The notes under the pieces were generated by a model. It ran no database searches and was not told the DNA's origin. It saw nothing but the letters and a program-made list of their open reading frames with translations. The position numbers were made by a program, and so were the translations under genes. This document shows positions 1 to 10,970 of a stretch of DNA of 64,000 bases, in pieces. Position 1 is the first letter of the stretch, and the number at the start of each line of letters is the position of its first letter. Origin of the DNA: Mariannaea sp. PMI_226 (taxonomy: Eukaryota; Ascomycota; Sordariomycetes; Hypocreales; Nectriaceae); the NCBI GenBank assembly GCA_024336345.1, contig JANFOG010000004.1:682001-746000 (forward strand), in the 5' to 3' direction.

Positions 1-1964
1 GAAGAGTTGGAAGAAATGGTGCCACAAGCGAGCTATCGAGAAGCGAGGCAAGTGGTATCAGTTCATCACCCTCATACTGGTTCTCCACACGGGATTGTTG
101 ATGTCGGAATACAGTGAGGAGCCAGATTGGTGGCAGGATGCTCGAGACCTGATCTTTTTCGGTTTTATCGTCATTTACGTCACCAACATTGCAATCCGTA
201 TCATTGGCCTTGGTTGGGCGAGGTTTCGGCGAAGCTCGTGGGACATTTACTCTCTTTTTATCGTTGGAGGAGCCTGCATTGCAACGCTTATCCTTCTCAT
301 TTCGCGTACTCAGGAGGAGGTCTATGTCCAATTGCACAAGGTCTTCTTTGTCGGAATCGTGTTACTTCTCATTCCTCGAAATGATGCGCTCGATCAGCTC
401 TTCAAGACAGCAGCAGCCAGTCTGACCCTTATCGGCAATTTGCTAGCCACCTGGCTAGTTTTGTTCTTGGTCTTCGCCATCGCTATGACGCAAGCGTTCA
501 GTTTGACACGATTTGGACAGGGCGAGACGAACGACCTCAACTTCCGGACCGTCCCGAAGGCGCTGATCTTGCTTTTCAAAATGAGTCTCGGTGAAGGATG
601 GAACCAAATCATGGAGGACTACGCCACTATCGAGCCACCTCTTTGCGTGGACAAGGCCAGATTTTTCGACAGCGACTGCGGGAGCAAGAATTGGGCCAGG
701 TTCCTCTTTATCGCATGGAACATTGTCAGCATGTACATCTTCGTCAACCTGTTCGTGTCATTGATCTACGAGAGCTTCAGTTATGTATACCAGCGCTCCA
801 GCGGCATGGCGATTGTCGATCGGGACGAAATAAGACGGTTCAAGGAAGCGTGGCGAAGTGTTGATCCTCAAGGCACTGGCTATATCACCAAGGCCGCCTT
901 TCCACGCTTGTTGGGTGAACTCTCCGGAGTTTTCCAAATGCGAATTTATGATCCTGAAGACTCCGTGCATTCCGTTCTCGATGATATCCAAAATGATGGG
1001 GTGGCTGCTCGGCACATGTCCATTGCAACGACGACTCCAACCCCATATCCCAAGGTCGATCTTGAGAAGCTCAATCGCCGCCTAGCTGATCTCGACGTGG
1101 TCAAGATTCGAGAAAGGAGACGCCGGTTCAACGTCTTCTACGAGGAAGTTATGGTCTCTGCTGACCCAGATAGGGGCATCTCGTTCACAACGGTGCTCAT
1201 GATCCTCGCACACTACAACATCATCAGTGACAGCAAGAGCTTGAAGTAAGTGATGAAGGATGCGAGGATGAGAAATGTATTAGCTAACATAGTGTAGGCT
1301 GGAAGAGTTCTTGAGGCGTCGGGCTCGACTCCAGCGAGTTGAGGAACAGGTTCGTCGCCGCATCGTTCTTGGATTCTTTGATACTCTGTAAGTTTTGGAT
1401 GCCTGCTCTTATATCGTCCATTGTATTTTTAGTCAGCGATATCTGACAAAAGATTACAGGTACTGGTCTAGAAAGTTCAGACAGCATATGCAAAGGAAGC
1501 AGGCTTCTCGGCTGACGGGCATACCACATCTCGATATTCCGGACATTCTAGTAGAAGACGATGAGGGATCGATCGGCGGAGCAGCCCCGCGCTCTCCCGT
1601 GGGCCTTTCGTCACCCCTTGCATCTCCAGTGGACAGTGAGTATCATCGAAGTTGGTTTGGTGGGACGGAAGTATCATTGCAAGAAGGGGCATGGCACCAT
1701 CCACTCAGCTTCCCGCGGGCTGCGCCAGCTGCATCGTCACATCACGCCACACCTTCGGCTTTTAGTTTCGAGCTGCAAGAGCCAGATCCCCACGAACAGA
1801 AGCAGCAGCAGCAGCAGCATCACTCAGTCTCATTGTCCCCGGACCCATTGAACACGGCCAACCCCACGCAAGTCAGGGGCATGCTAGATGATTCCGTCTG
1901 GGTAGAGAGCATTCGGCGTAGCGCCTCTCTCCCACGATCAAGCCAACCTCGATATGGAGACTAA
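1..1964 (+). CDS. CCH1: Voltage-gated calcium channel alpha subunit Cch1, C-terminal part (5' truncated)
   Basis: Cch1 is the pore-forming plasma-membrane subunit of the fungal high-affinity calcium channel; it works with Mid1 in calcium entry and stress signalling. The reading frame is open from base 2, so the N-terminal part lies outside the window. Exons are 1-1245, 1298-1387 and 1460-1964, joined by gtaagt/tag and gtaagt/cag introns, giving 612 visible residues. Visible parts are the last repeat (IV): several hydrophobic segments, the pore loop with SLGEGWNQIMEDY, a final S6 helix (WNIVSMYIFVNLFVSLIYES), then an EF-hand-like segment (FKEAWRSVDPQGTGYITKAAFPRLL) typical of Cav tails. The tail ends with a Ser/Pro-rich region holding a short Gln/His run (QKQQQQQQHH). 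The repeat-IV S4 helix is poor in basic residues, as seen in other fungal channels. Identity is strong; the tail beyond the EF-hand is low complexity. Confidence 0.93.
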
Positions 1965-2281
1965 CATTTTATACCACACGTGGTAAGAGACAAGCTGGAT
2001 TCTATGTAAGGTGCTTGTGAAGATTTATAAGATCGTTGTGGGCGGTGAAAACTTTTCGCGTAATGTGGCCATGAACGGTGCAGAGGGGGTAGCCAAGGTG
2101 AATCAGCCATGGCTACATACCATAACTATGCAAATAAGGCGTTTTTATCTTGTTCTTCTCTTATTTCTTTCTTTTTCCTTGGAAAATGGCAAATACAAAT
2201 CTGGTAACGGTAACGGAGTACTTTGTGGGATGGGAAACATATATATAGAGGTGCGAATAAACTAAACTACTTGCTTATGTT

Positions 2282-2301
2282 GGGGGGGGGGGGGGGGGGG
2301 G
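2282..2301. repeat. Poly(G) tract, 20 bases
   Basis: Uninterrupted run of 20 G residues about 320 bases after the CCH1 stop. Such a run can form G-quadruplexes and is prone to length change, so its exact length may be a sequencing estimate. Confidence 0.9.
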
Positions 2302-2491
2302 CTGAAGTGGTGGGTGACAGACAGCCTGGACACATCACCTAGATAGTATGGGAATCAACAAGGAAAGCTATGGATCTGATGTTTATCAGCCAAGTTATTA
2401 AGATACACAAGTGGAAATGATGACTGGAAGAGATCTTCCCAACCACGCGCCACCCGAAATGGGAAATGATAATAATATTAAGGACGACGGC

Positions 2492-2519
2492 GATGATGAT
2501 GATGATCACCATGATGATG
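2492..2519. repeat. GAT/ATG trinucleotide microsatellite
   Basis: Imperfect GAT repeat (about nine units with one interruption, gatcaccat) in non-coding DNA between CCH1 and the next gene. Confidence 0.75.
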
Positions 2520-3477
2520 GTAATAATAGAAATGCCAAGTGTAAGGAGTTGCGAGTTGTCTTAGCTATTGGTTTGGAGCGTGAATCCGCACACCTGAGGC
2601 ACCAAGGAGTTCCAGGTCGTTCACCAAGTAGGGCAGTTGGATAAGGTAAGGTGCAAAGTTGGTAGTTCACCAGGGAGGGAAAGGGGTTGGAGGGGGGCAG
2701 GAAGTGGGAAGGTCCCATCACATAGTTCTACTACTACCTACTTGCTACGATATATGCTACAGGGTGCAAGTTCAAGACCCCGTAGTAGCTGAAGTTACCT
2801 CCCCGAGGTAGGTAGTTAATAGCTTGATGAAGAAGCATGTACGTACTTGGTTTCAGTTTGCGGGTGGGCCGCAGAAGGACGGGCCTTTTGAAACAAGCGG
2901 TGCGTAGCCACAATATCCGACCATGTCTCGCAAAGATGGAAAGAGGACGATTCGGAACGTGGAGTTCATGCTAATGCGTCAGATGCTGATCAGGGACTGC
3001 ATCGTTTCATTTATCATGTCCCTCTTTTCCTCTACCGACTTCGACCACCTATCCTGGTGTGCTTGCGTGCTTTCTTCTTTTTTTCTTTTCTTTGCTTGAT
3101 TTCTTCATCTTCCTCTTCAACGACGTTGGTTTTTGCGTCCCTTGCCGTTCGCTTGTGTGACCACAGCCCTTCTTTCTCTTCACAATAATCTTTGTGCGAC
3201 GATAAAACATATAGGCTGGGCCTATCATTTTTAAATCGCCTACTCATTCATTGTCAAGACGACTTCTGGACAAGTCGCCTGCACGTCACTCGCTGTCTCC
3301 CTCTCTCCCTGAAGTCTTGGCACTGGTTTACTGCCTTCACTCCTACAACTCCCACAAGTACACACATATATCAACGCCACTGCATCCCACATCACCATCG
3401 CCAGTGGCAGCAGCAACAACAACGGCAGCAGCAAAGCAACAGTGAAAATAACTCCCACAACCGCACAAACCTTCAAA

Positions 3478-3747
3478 ATGCTTCACAGCGACCGCTTCGA
3501 GACCTTCTCTGCACGCTTCTCCCCCTCCAGGCTGCGTCACTCTTTCCGGCGCTCCTCCCGCTCCTCCTCCAATGCAAGCATCTCATCGTCCGCATCCACC
3601 ATCAATAGCATCATAATGCGCCAGCCGTCGCTTGTCGGCCTGGAAGAGGAACGCCGCAAGTTTGGCAACGGATTACATGTCCTCGAACCCCGGCCAATCG
3701 TCTACTGGGAAAGCGTGGAGGAGCGCATGGGATCATTGAACTTTTGA
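3478..3747 (+). CDS. Small Ser/Arg-rich protein of unknown function (89 aa)
   Basis: I do not recognise this gene. It is a single-exon frame of 89 residues with a good fungal start context (TTCAAAATG). The first half is rich in Ser and Arg (FSPSRLRHSFRRSSRSSSNAS...). The second half is more ordered, with the segment GLEEERRKFGNGLHVLEPRPIVYWESVEERMG, which looks like a conserved core rather than a random frame. There is no signal peptide or membrane helix. A pyrimidine-rich leader of about 400 bases precedes it and an AT-rich, pyrimidine-rich 3' region follows, which fits a real transcript. An in-frame upstream codon at 3442 is not ATG and was not chosen. The function is unknown; a phosphorylated or RNA-binding small protein is only a guess from composition. 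Confidence 0.6.
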   Translation: MLHSDRFETFSARFSPSRLRHSFRRSSRSSSNASISSSASTINSIIMRQPSLVGLEEERRKFGNGLHVLEPRPIVYWESVEERMGSLNF

Positions 3748-4966
3748 TGGGAGGTAGGGGTGTGGAATATTGCGCCTCGGATATTGATGTCGATGGATGG
3801 GAACGGCTTACTTGGCTTTCTATTTATTTATTTATTTACTTTTCTTCTTCTTCTTAGTTTACGCTGACACGGCACGGCACCGAGATGAATGGATGGACTG
3901 AGGGTCTGGGATCAAACGATAAGCTAGCACTCACGAGATTACCTGCTTACATGACTTACTGTCTTGGGGAGATGGAATTGAAATACGACATTGACATTCA
4001 TATCGGTGCATGAAGGTTCTTGTATATATGCGTGTGCAGGGGTCAAATTATTTGCTCAATCAGGTACCTCTATGACCCACGTTTCTCTTCATGTTTGTCG
4101 AACCAACAGGCATAAACCATTTTCACGACATCCGAACTCTTGGATCACGACATGTTGGTCGCATATAGCGCGGCCCACCAACCAAGGCTTTCCTAATCTC
4201 CGCCTTTCCTCCCTCTGTAACACTTTTTCCGCGACCAAATTGTCCCCTTAAACACCGCCCCGTACTCCATACAGTCTGCTGCAAATGGGTTGGGTGATCA
4301 AACAACCCTGGGGTCTGAAACGTGCAACAAAGCCGCGATCCACATGAACAACCCCCCTAGCCTGTTGCATTCAAAGAAGACTTGTGACCACCACCAGCCG
4401 AGGAACGGTGTTGGGCTATGCGACTACTGTATAATGTGACTGTAAGAGCTGTTTCGGTAAGGGACTGTTAGCAAAAAAATGTCGAAAGAGGGTGTTGTAA
4501 GAAGGACCCCTTATAATACACTAGTTTTGATCCATTGTGCGAACGTTCAGGAACATGCGAGCCTTGCATGAATGAATAACCGCAGCTTCATCCCCCCTGT
4601 GTGCATATGGTTAATTCCAGATTTCCAGGGTGTGAGAATCACAACAATAGCAGAATTGAAAATTTCAATAATAATGATATTAATAAAAAGGATGTTCTGC
4701 CTCCTTGAAAACGGGACGAGAGAGGAAAGAAAACTTGCCCCTCTCTGTGGCAACTTAGCATGCGCTGACAAGATTTGTGTGAGGATTTGGTACATGGCTT
4801 TATTGTTTTTTTATCCTTCTTTTTTATTATTTTTTCGAGTGTCAGAGATCGTGCCACTGTTCTGTTGGACAAAGGAACACCAACAATAAAAAAAAACACT
4901 ATAATGTGAAATGGGAATCCGCTGTGAGAGAAAAGGGGAGGGTAGCAAAAGGGTGTGTCGTCCTTC
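3748..4966. other. Intergenic region between two small genes
   Basis: No gene seen. It holds 3' regions of the plus-strand gene ending at 3747 and of the minus-strand gene ending at 4967, so the two are convergent. The part from 4640 to 4900 is AT-rich with T and A runs. Short frames on both strands show no family signature. Confidence 0.55.
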
Positions 4967-5353
4967 TCAGTGGACCCGTTGAGCAGCTATGAGATGGCGA
5001 ACTCCATGATACGCACGGCTCACGACAAGGTAGAAAAACCCAAGAGTCACAGCCATAAGCATCACCAAGATCACTAGTATATGGCCTTGCATCTGAAAGG
5101 CCTCTTCCGCTTCCATCTTCATCAACTTCCTTTGCTTGCTGTGGTAGTGCCACCGTCCCTCATCGTCGTGGTCGTCGCTGGGCCCATAGGGCTGCTGGGT
5201 CACTGAAAGTGCTAGCCGACGGAGCCACGGGGGGAGCCACTTCCAAGGAGCCCGGCCATCACGTCCATGAGCATTTTCGGCGCGCTGCAGCGAGTATCTT
5301 AGCTCCACGACGAGGAGTGACACCAGAAACAAGGTCAGGTTTACAGGCGTCAT
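4967..5353 (-). CDS. Small predicted membrane protein of unknown function (128 aa)
   Basis: Not recognised as a named family. The single-exon frame of 128 residues begins MTPVNLTLFLVSLLVVELRY, a hydrophobic N-terminus that could be a signal anchor, and has a second clear membrane helix at about residues 88-112 (GHILVILVMLMAVTLGFFYLVV). Between them lies a charged loop rich in His, Asp, Glu and Lys (GPSDDHDDEGRWHYHSKQRKLMKMEAEEAF), which reads like a soluble domain or a metal-sensitive linker. The short C-terminal tail is basic (SRAYHGVRHLIAAQRVH). A two-helix hairpin protein of the ER, mitochondria or plasma membrane is likely. It converges on the small gene at 3478-3747. The hydrophobic pattern and lack of low complexity argue for a true gene, but there is no support from a known homologue. 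Confidence 0.55.
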   Translation of the reverse strand: MTPVNLTLFLVSLLVVELRYSLQRAENAHGRDGRAPWKWLPPWLRRLALSVTQQPYGPSDDHDDEGRWHYHSKQRKLMKMEAEEAFQMQGHILVILVMLMAVTLGFFYLVVSRAYHGVRHLIAAQRVH

Positions 5354-6592
5354 GATGGTCTAGATCCATAATTCGTCAGCTCAAATGAAGCCTTGTTGGG
5401 GTTTTGCTTTTTTTTTTTTTTTGTCGTCCTCATTGCTCCCAAAAGGAAAAAGAAGAAGAAAAAAAATACACCGATGTGATGATTTTCCAAGACAGGTCGA
5501 CGCTGGAGCGCTACAAAGAGATCAAATCCACCTTGCAAAAACAGCCCTTCGAGAGAGACCCACCGAGTACAGTGTCGACGGCTGCTTCGGATTCCGTGCG
5601 CCGGTGACATTACTCTTGACAGGCGACGGTGTGTAGGAGGTTGTGAGCGTAGACATTGTGTGAGACGGTGGTTAGAGGTTTGCCGTGCTTGATGAAGTAT
5701 CTGTATGAGGTGAAAGAGGGAGGATATGACCGGTAGGTGGTAGCTATGTAATTATTTAATAAACAACAGATGACAGAGCAGTGGCAGATCAGTGGCAGAT
5801 CAGTGGAAGCATCGGAAGCGACAAACGGCAGTTTCGCCGTTTCTCGACTAAAGGTTCCCGCTTTTCTCAGAGTATTGATTGACTGACGTTTGTTGACGAT
5901 GCTTACAACGCACACGCCATAAGGCGTCGGGTCGGGCATGAGCTCACTCCTCCTCCTCCAACCCAATTGTCACAAGTCGCCCAACCAAGGTCAGGAAGCA
6001 CGGACTGGCCGTCCATGTGGCAGAGGTGGCTTCGCCTTTGAATGTGATAAAGCGATGAATAGCGAAAACTTAGCTGTGCCTTTAGTCCTATTTACGCTCT
6101 CGTCTCAAACCATCAGCGCGTGGCCAATGACATCTACCCAATGACCACCACATGAATTGGAGTCAACGCTGACATATCATTGCTTTCCAGGTAGGTAGGT
6201 AGGTGGGTAGGTAGGTAGGTGGGTAGGTAGGTACCCTTCTGATGGGGTTTCCTTTCCATCATACGTCATTCCTTCATTGAAAGGAAAACCCTAAGTCAAA
6301 GCAATTCCTCATTGAGCTTCTACCAGTGATACCAAGATATCTCATTAAGATGGCACCCACAAGAAGTAATCCGCTACCTCTTACTACCAGCCTTTTTTCC
6401 CTGTTACTGCCGCTGCTGTCCCTCCCCCTCCCCTCCTTTTTTTTTTTTTTATAAAAAAAAAAATTCCTTGTAATGGTCCTTTTTCTTTACCCATGTATAC
6501 CCTATGATCCTGCGCCGTAGTTTAATTCCATGCCCAATCTTCCTGTGCCCGCACGAAATTCCCTACTGTTGGTACGATGACCACATCCTTCT
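5354..6592. other. Intergenic region upstream of the small membrane gene and downstream of HIS1
   Basis: No coding region seen. It contains T/A homopolymers (5410-5424, 5456-5466, about 6438-6463), a short tandem repeat of an 11-mer (cagtggcagat, from 5779) and the GGTA-type microsatellite at 6189-6234. Confidence 0.55.
6189..6234. repeat. GGTA/GGTG tetranucleotide microsatellite
   Basis: Imperfect tandem array of GGTA units with two GGTG variants, ending in GTACC. About eleven units. Similar AGGTA words are scattered in other intergenic parts of this window. Confidence 0.85.
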
Positions 6593-7875
6593 CTATCGGG
6601 CGTTGTGAATGTCAAGCACCAAAATGTCCTGAGCTCCAATTTCACTTAGGGCGTCCATAACTAGGACAATCTTCTTCTTTTCCACCATGCTGCTCACGGC
6701 AACCCAGCCGGATTCATCCAGAGCAGTGACGGTCGCTGATCGCTTGCCAGGGGTGACCTTGGTGGCCTCAGCTAGTCGTGTTCGTTCGATATTATACTGG
6801 CAGAGTACGTAACGCTGGGCGGTAATGACTCCCTTGATACGGGAGGTAATAAGGTTGATAAGCTCGGGGTTTGATGGGTTCTTCGACTTGATGAGCACCG
6901 CCTGCGTGTCGACGACGGTGTCAATAGCCTTCAAACCAGCCGCTCTCATTGTCTCACCAGACTCTGTATCCTAATGGTCAGAATTACCCGTCCGATGGAG
7001 TGGTTGATATAGTTATTTTCATCGGGAAAGTCAGTACTCACCAACTAGATCAACAATGCCATCAGCAACACCGAGAGCACATGCAGCCTCAACACTGCCG
7101 CTCAATTCGATAATCTTGGTTCGTAGTTTTCGGGGGGTAACTCCACCGGGAATATTTTCGTCGGCCTCAAGTCGAGCAAAGAACTCGGTGGCTAGATTCA
7201 CGAAGCTGGTACCGATATTGCGGCCCACGAGATCCTTCGCATTGACGTATTGTCCATTTGCAGGAACTTGGACTTGGAGCTTGCAGGCGCCGAAACCCAA
7301 CTCCATGATCATATCGCTTTTTGCAACTTTATCTTCGCTGTTCGAAAAGTCAACAGAGCTGCGGCGGGCCTGGTTATAAGCACGAACGCCAGCGTCGTGC
7401 TCCTCGACCTGATCATGTCCTGTAATACCGAGATCGACACGGCCTTCGCCAACGAACGTGGGGATGTCGGCCGCGGGGAGGAAGATGAGTGCAATGGGAA
7501 GATTCTTGACGAGGGCGATGTCGAGTCGGTTTTCTCGGCGGAATTGGATATCGGCACCCTCAAGGAGGTTAAGAGTGGCATGGTTCAGCCGTCCCTCTGG
7601 AGAAGCAGTGTGATTAGCACCGGTATAATGTTTTGAGGGTTTGTGGGAGACTTCTTGATTCAGACTTGGGAATATAACACTTACTCTTGGGAACAGCAAA
7701 CAGAAGGCGGCCTTCCAGGCTATTTATATGGAAGCGGCGAGGTTAGCTTTTGTAGGACATGGTCAATCCCTAAGACAAGGGAGAGGGGGGATGGAAGGAA
7801 TATAGAAGCCTCGAGCAGAATGCAAGGCGGGAAGAAAAAAAAAAGCGATAAGACAAACCTGTTAACGAGATCCAT
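6593..7875 (-). CDS. HIS1: ATP phosphoribosyltransferase (histidine biosynthesis, step 1)
   Basis: Catalyses ATP + PRPP to N1-(5-phosphoribosyl)-ATP, the committed and histidine-inhibited step, in the cytosol. Exons on the minus strand are 7859-7875, 7685-7719, 7042-7596 and 6593-6963, giving 325 residues starting MDLVNSLEGRLLFAVPKKGRL, close to the yeast N-terminus. Visible family signatures include LDIALVKNLPIALIFLPAADIPTFVGEGRVDLGITGHDQV, GACKLQVQVP, the SGSVEAACALGVADGIVDLVESGETMRAAGL segment and the C-terminal regulatory (ACT-like, HisG_C) part ending DILVLDIHNAR. It is the long, self-regulated form of the family. Compared with the 297-residue yeast enzyme it carries an insert of about 25 residues after DQVEEHDAGV, read as coding because it has no good splice sites. 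The first two coding exons are tiny (17 and 35 nt). A possible Gcn4/Cpc1 site lies 134 bases upstream. Confidence 0.96.
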
Positions 7876-8008
7876 GTTTCGCAATTGGACAGATGGAGAT
7901 TAAGCTGAGGAGGATTGAAAGGATGATGTGAATCTAGCGGTAGTAATTGTGTTTTTATGACGGGTTCTGGTTGGGGGGGAATTTCCTTCGTTTTGGCTGT
8001 GACAGATG

Positions 8009-8015
8009 TGAGTCG
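8009..8015. promoter_or_regulatory. Candidate Cpc1/Gcn4 (general amino-acid control) site for HIS1
   Basis: TGAGTCG matches six of seven bases of the Gcn4/Cpc1 consensus TGAGTCA, 134 bases upstream of the HIS1 start. Amino-acid biosynthesis genes in fungi are commonly under this control. A seven-base match can occur by chance. Confidence 0.35.
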
Positions 8016-9314
8016 TCGACAGTACAGGACTCCGACAGCGGGGCTCGTGGACTGGACACGATTGATGGCGGGGCAATGTCAATTCTGCTCGAACTTGAAG
8101 ACACGCTTGAGAAGCGTGGAAGGCTGGAAGCTTAGCCCCTCACCTCACCTCACCTCTCCCAACAGCGCCCCTCCCTTCCCCTCCTCTCCCTTGCGTCCCC
8201 ATCTGGCGCTTCCTTTTGGTAGTCCATCCTTATCAGGTACCAAACTAACTAGGAACTTTAAGCAAGGGTGTATTCTTGATCCAAAGTCTGCCCACCTCTT
8301 GCCCATTGACAACGATCAGGCACCTTGACCATTTTCATCGTGTGGTCAACCTACCTCACCCAATCGCTTCCTTGTACATGTTTCCTACCTTCCAGTCTGC
8401 ATTGGGCATGGGTTCAGTGGTTCATCCCTGCTCATTGGTACAACACTAGATGTATTTCCCTTACCGCCAATGAGAGCGACTTGAGATAACACGTCCCAGC
8501 CCCGTGCTTGATTCACTCGATTGCTTTGGGAGAGATTTGGGGACGGACATGACGAGTAGGTATGCCGCCGCACTCCGAAATCGCTCCGGGCTAGTTGAAT
8601 CGCGTTTGTCCGACACCGACGTCCCCGTCAGAGATCAATAGAGGGGTACCCCCAGGCAGCCCCTGTATCCCCATTCAGAATGTTGTAAGTTAGGTCGTCA
8701 CGAAGTAAATTATACATGACATGATCTAGTCGAACAATGCGTACCCTGAACTGTATGGGAATACATGTACCATTCCGATGTACTGGCCACCCCGAGAGTA
8801 TGTTTGTATCATGTTCTCGTGAAGCAAGGTTAGAAACTGTGCCAACGATTTCGCTCACAACTGGGGTTCTTGCATTGAGTCGGAATGGATAAAAGAGGAG
8901 GCGGAGAGGGGGACGAAAGGAGAACCAGCACTCATTGGGAACGCTCTATAAAGGGTGAAAGTACTGCACTGTGAATGGTACCTAGCTACAGAGTAGTTAT
9001 CTTACTGCACCCTTTCGTGCTCGCTGTTTAATACTGCTACTGTACGTTGCCTTAGATTGCTGGTACAGTACACTACCACTGTAATTGAACCAGCGTAACC
9101 ACAAGCTCATCTTTGATTCGTATGCTGGGGCTACACATACGGAATATGGCGTGTGCTCCCATGACCGAGACCCCCCAAACCACGGGACGGGACAATCTCC
9201 CTTGCGGCAGTGCTATTCAGCTGAACGCACTTCCACCAGCTAACTCATAGATCCAAGCAACAGGAGAAGTGCAAAGTGATATGTCTCAAATCCTGAGCCA
9301 ATACTGTATAATTA

Positions 9315-9387
9315 TTTTCTTTTTCCCTTTCCCTTTCCCTTTTCTTTTTCTTTTTCTCTCCTTTCCCTTTCTTCTGTTTTCTTCTTG
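9315..9387. repeat. Polypyrimidine (CCCTTT/CTTTTT) tract
   Basis: About 70 bases almost purely C and T with repeated TTTCCC units, then CTTTTT units. It is not telomeric (no TTAGGG). Such tracts are frequent in fungal promoters and can form triplex DNA. Confidence 0.75.
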
Positions 9388-10785
9388 TCATCATATCCTC
9401 CTGTTTGTTTGTTGTTTGCAAATATTGTTGTTTGAGTTTTGCTTTGTCTTGTTGTCTTATTTCGGTACGGGTCCCTTTTGCAGGGTCAATGCACCCACCA
9501 CAGAAGCATCAGTTTGGTGTGCTCCCCCGCCTTCACCCTGCTCGGAAGCGCGGTGAAGGTGATTGTTTGATGGGGGGGCAACCAGGAATATTGCGGACCA
9601 GGGTGTATCAGACTGACATGACATCAATCGCGAGGTACAGTGAAGAGTCGTCAGTGGGATGCGAAGTGTTCCAGGCCTTGAGAAACGACACAGCTTGCGG
9701 TCAACGCTAAACCATCGCCACCGGGAGGAATAAATGGACAGGTACGACATTAGTTGCAGGGGGTGGGCGGAATTCGAACGTACATGGCATGTATGCAGTA
9801 CATACCTAGTAGGAACCCTGGAAACTTTCCCAGAAGCAAGCGCGCCTTTGAAGCCATGCTTCGATGATGCCGTGGCCAGGGGTGGCGAGCGGCAATGAAT
9901 GTCACATCGGCTCTAAGAGCGCAATTGACCTGGACCCTGCTCGATAGACTTGGGTGCGCGGTGTGGGCGTGACAGCATCGGCTGTCCTAATCGTCCAAAG
10001 TTAAACCACATGGCGTTGGGAACCAAGTACCTCGTGTGTCAAAGAGGGAAATGAAGGCGTGTACAAAAACTCCCGGGGCATACGTTATGGTGAGAGCACA
10101 TCTCAACAAACCTCGCCTTACCAATCCAAATGTGCAAATATTGATGTCATAAGGCACCCTGTCTCGGATGTGAGAGGAAGGGAAAGAGATAGTGTGACAT
10201 TACCCATCTGCATATGGCTGGTCTTGTTTTTCTCTCTCTCTTTTTTACCCCCGATCTTCTTTCCTCTGTCCCTAATTTCTAACTGACATATCAGACTAAA
10301 TCTCTTAGCGCCCTGAAAGTCAGGACATTTACTCAACCAACTTAGTAGGTTTAGTAGCCAGCCTCGTTTGTCTTCTTCCTCTTCAAGCTACAGGGGGCTG
10401 CCTGGGACTTGTAAAGATGTATGTGCGATCGGTGCTTGTCCATGTACTGCGTGAGGTGTTAGGTACAGAGTTGACAAGGAGATTCTTTCAGCAGTTGTCA
10501 GCTTTCATCTTCAGCCAGAATCGTCAAGATATTCATATGAAAAAAAGGAAGAATAAAACCATGAGATTATATACTTTTACTATGTCTCTATCTAAGTTGT
10601 GCAGGTAATTACTGCATGTACCAATCTCCATGCCTTTGTACGGGATAATGCGAAATTGGAATCTTGGGGCTGCCGCCAAGTAGTGTTTTTAGCGCTCCCG
10701 TCCGCGCCACTTCGTCCCTATCCCGATTCCTTACTCCACCTCCCTCCCGTCCACTATGCCCGCTGTCCACTGTCCTTGACTACGA

Positions 10786-10793
10786 TATATATA
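10786..10793 (+). promoter_or_regulatory. TATA-like box upstream of velB
   Basis: TATATATA in a GC-richer, CT-rich surrounding, about 180 bases before the velB start codon. Position fits a core promoter with a leader of 100-150 bases. Confidence 0.45.
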
Positions 10794-10970
10794 GTACATG
10801 CCTACCAACTCTCCCTTGCTCTCCTCCACCTCCATTTTCTATGCCTCGTTCTTGGTAGTCACCACAAATCCCACGCAACCTCATCGCCAATCCATTGTGC
10901 TTGCTCCCGTTACCCAACTCTCTCCTGCATCAGGCTGTCTCGGAAATTTTTTGCCCTCAGTCCGCCAGCT

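Larger units (their letters stand above)
1965..3477. other. Intergenic region and leader of the next small gene
   Basis: No coding region recognised. It holds the CCH1 3' region, a 20-base G tract, a GAT-type microsatellite and, from about 3040, a pyrimidine-rich stretch that is probably the promoter and 5' leader of the small gene starting at 3478. Short open frames here lack any family likeness. Confidence 0.6.
7876..10970. other. 3.1-kb intergenic region (HIS1 promoter to velB leader)
   Basis: Divergent promoter region between HIS1 (minus) and velB (plus). I see no convincing gene. It holds a candidate Cpc1/Gcn4 box at 8009-8015, a CTCAC repeat near 8140-8160, a polypyrimidine stretch at 9315-9387 and a TATA-like box at 10786-10793. 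The frame open upstream of velB from 10599 has no supported start and is taken as leader. Confidence 0.6.

Noticed and set aside
5610..5966. 118-codon minus-strand frame upstream of the small membrane gene
   Set aside because: Composition looks random and it runs through the tandem cagtggcagat repeat; no start context.
9315..9387. TTTCCC repeats considered as telomere-like DNA
   Set aside because: Fungal telomeres are TTAGGG; this is a simple pyrimidine tract with variable units.
9769..9781. GTTCGAATTCC on the minus strand, like a tRNA B box
   Set aside because: No A box or cloverleaf stems can be made from the flanking sequence.
10599..10970. In-frame upstream extension of VelB
   Set aside because: It starts at a non-ATG codon, crosses the TATA-like box and has no conserved protein features; ATG 10971 fits the family.
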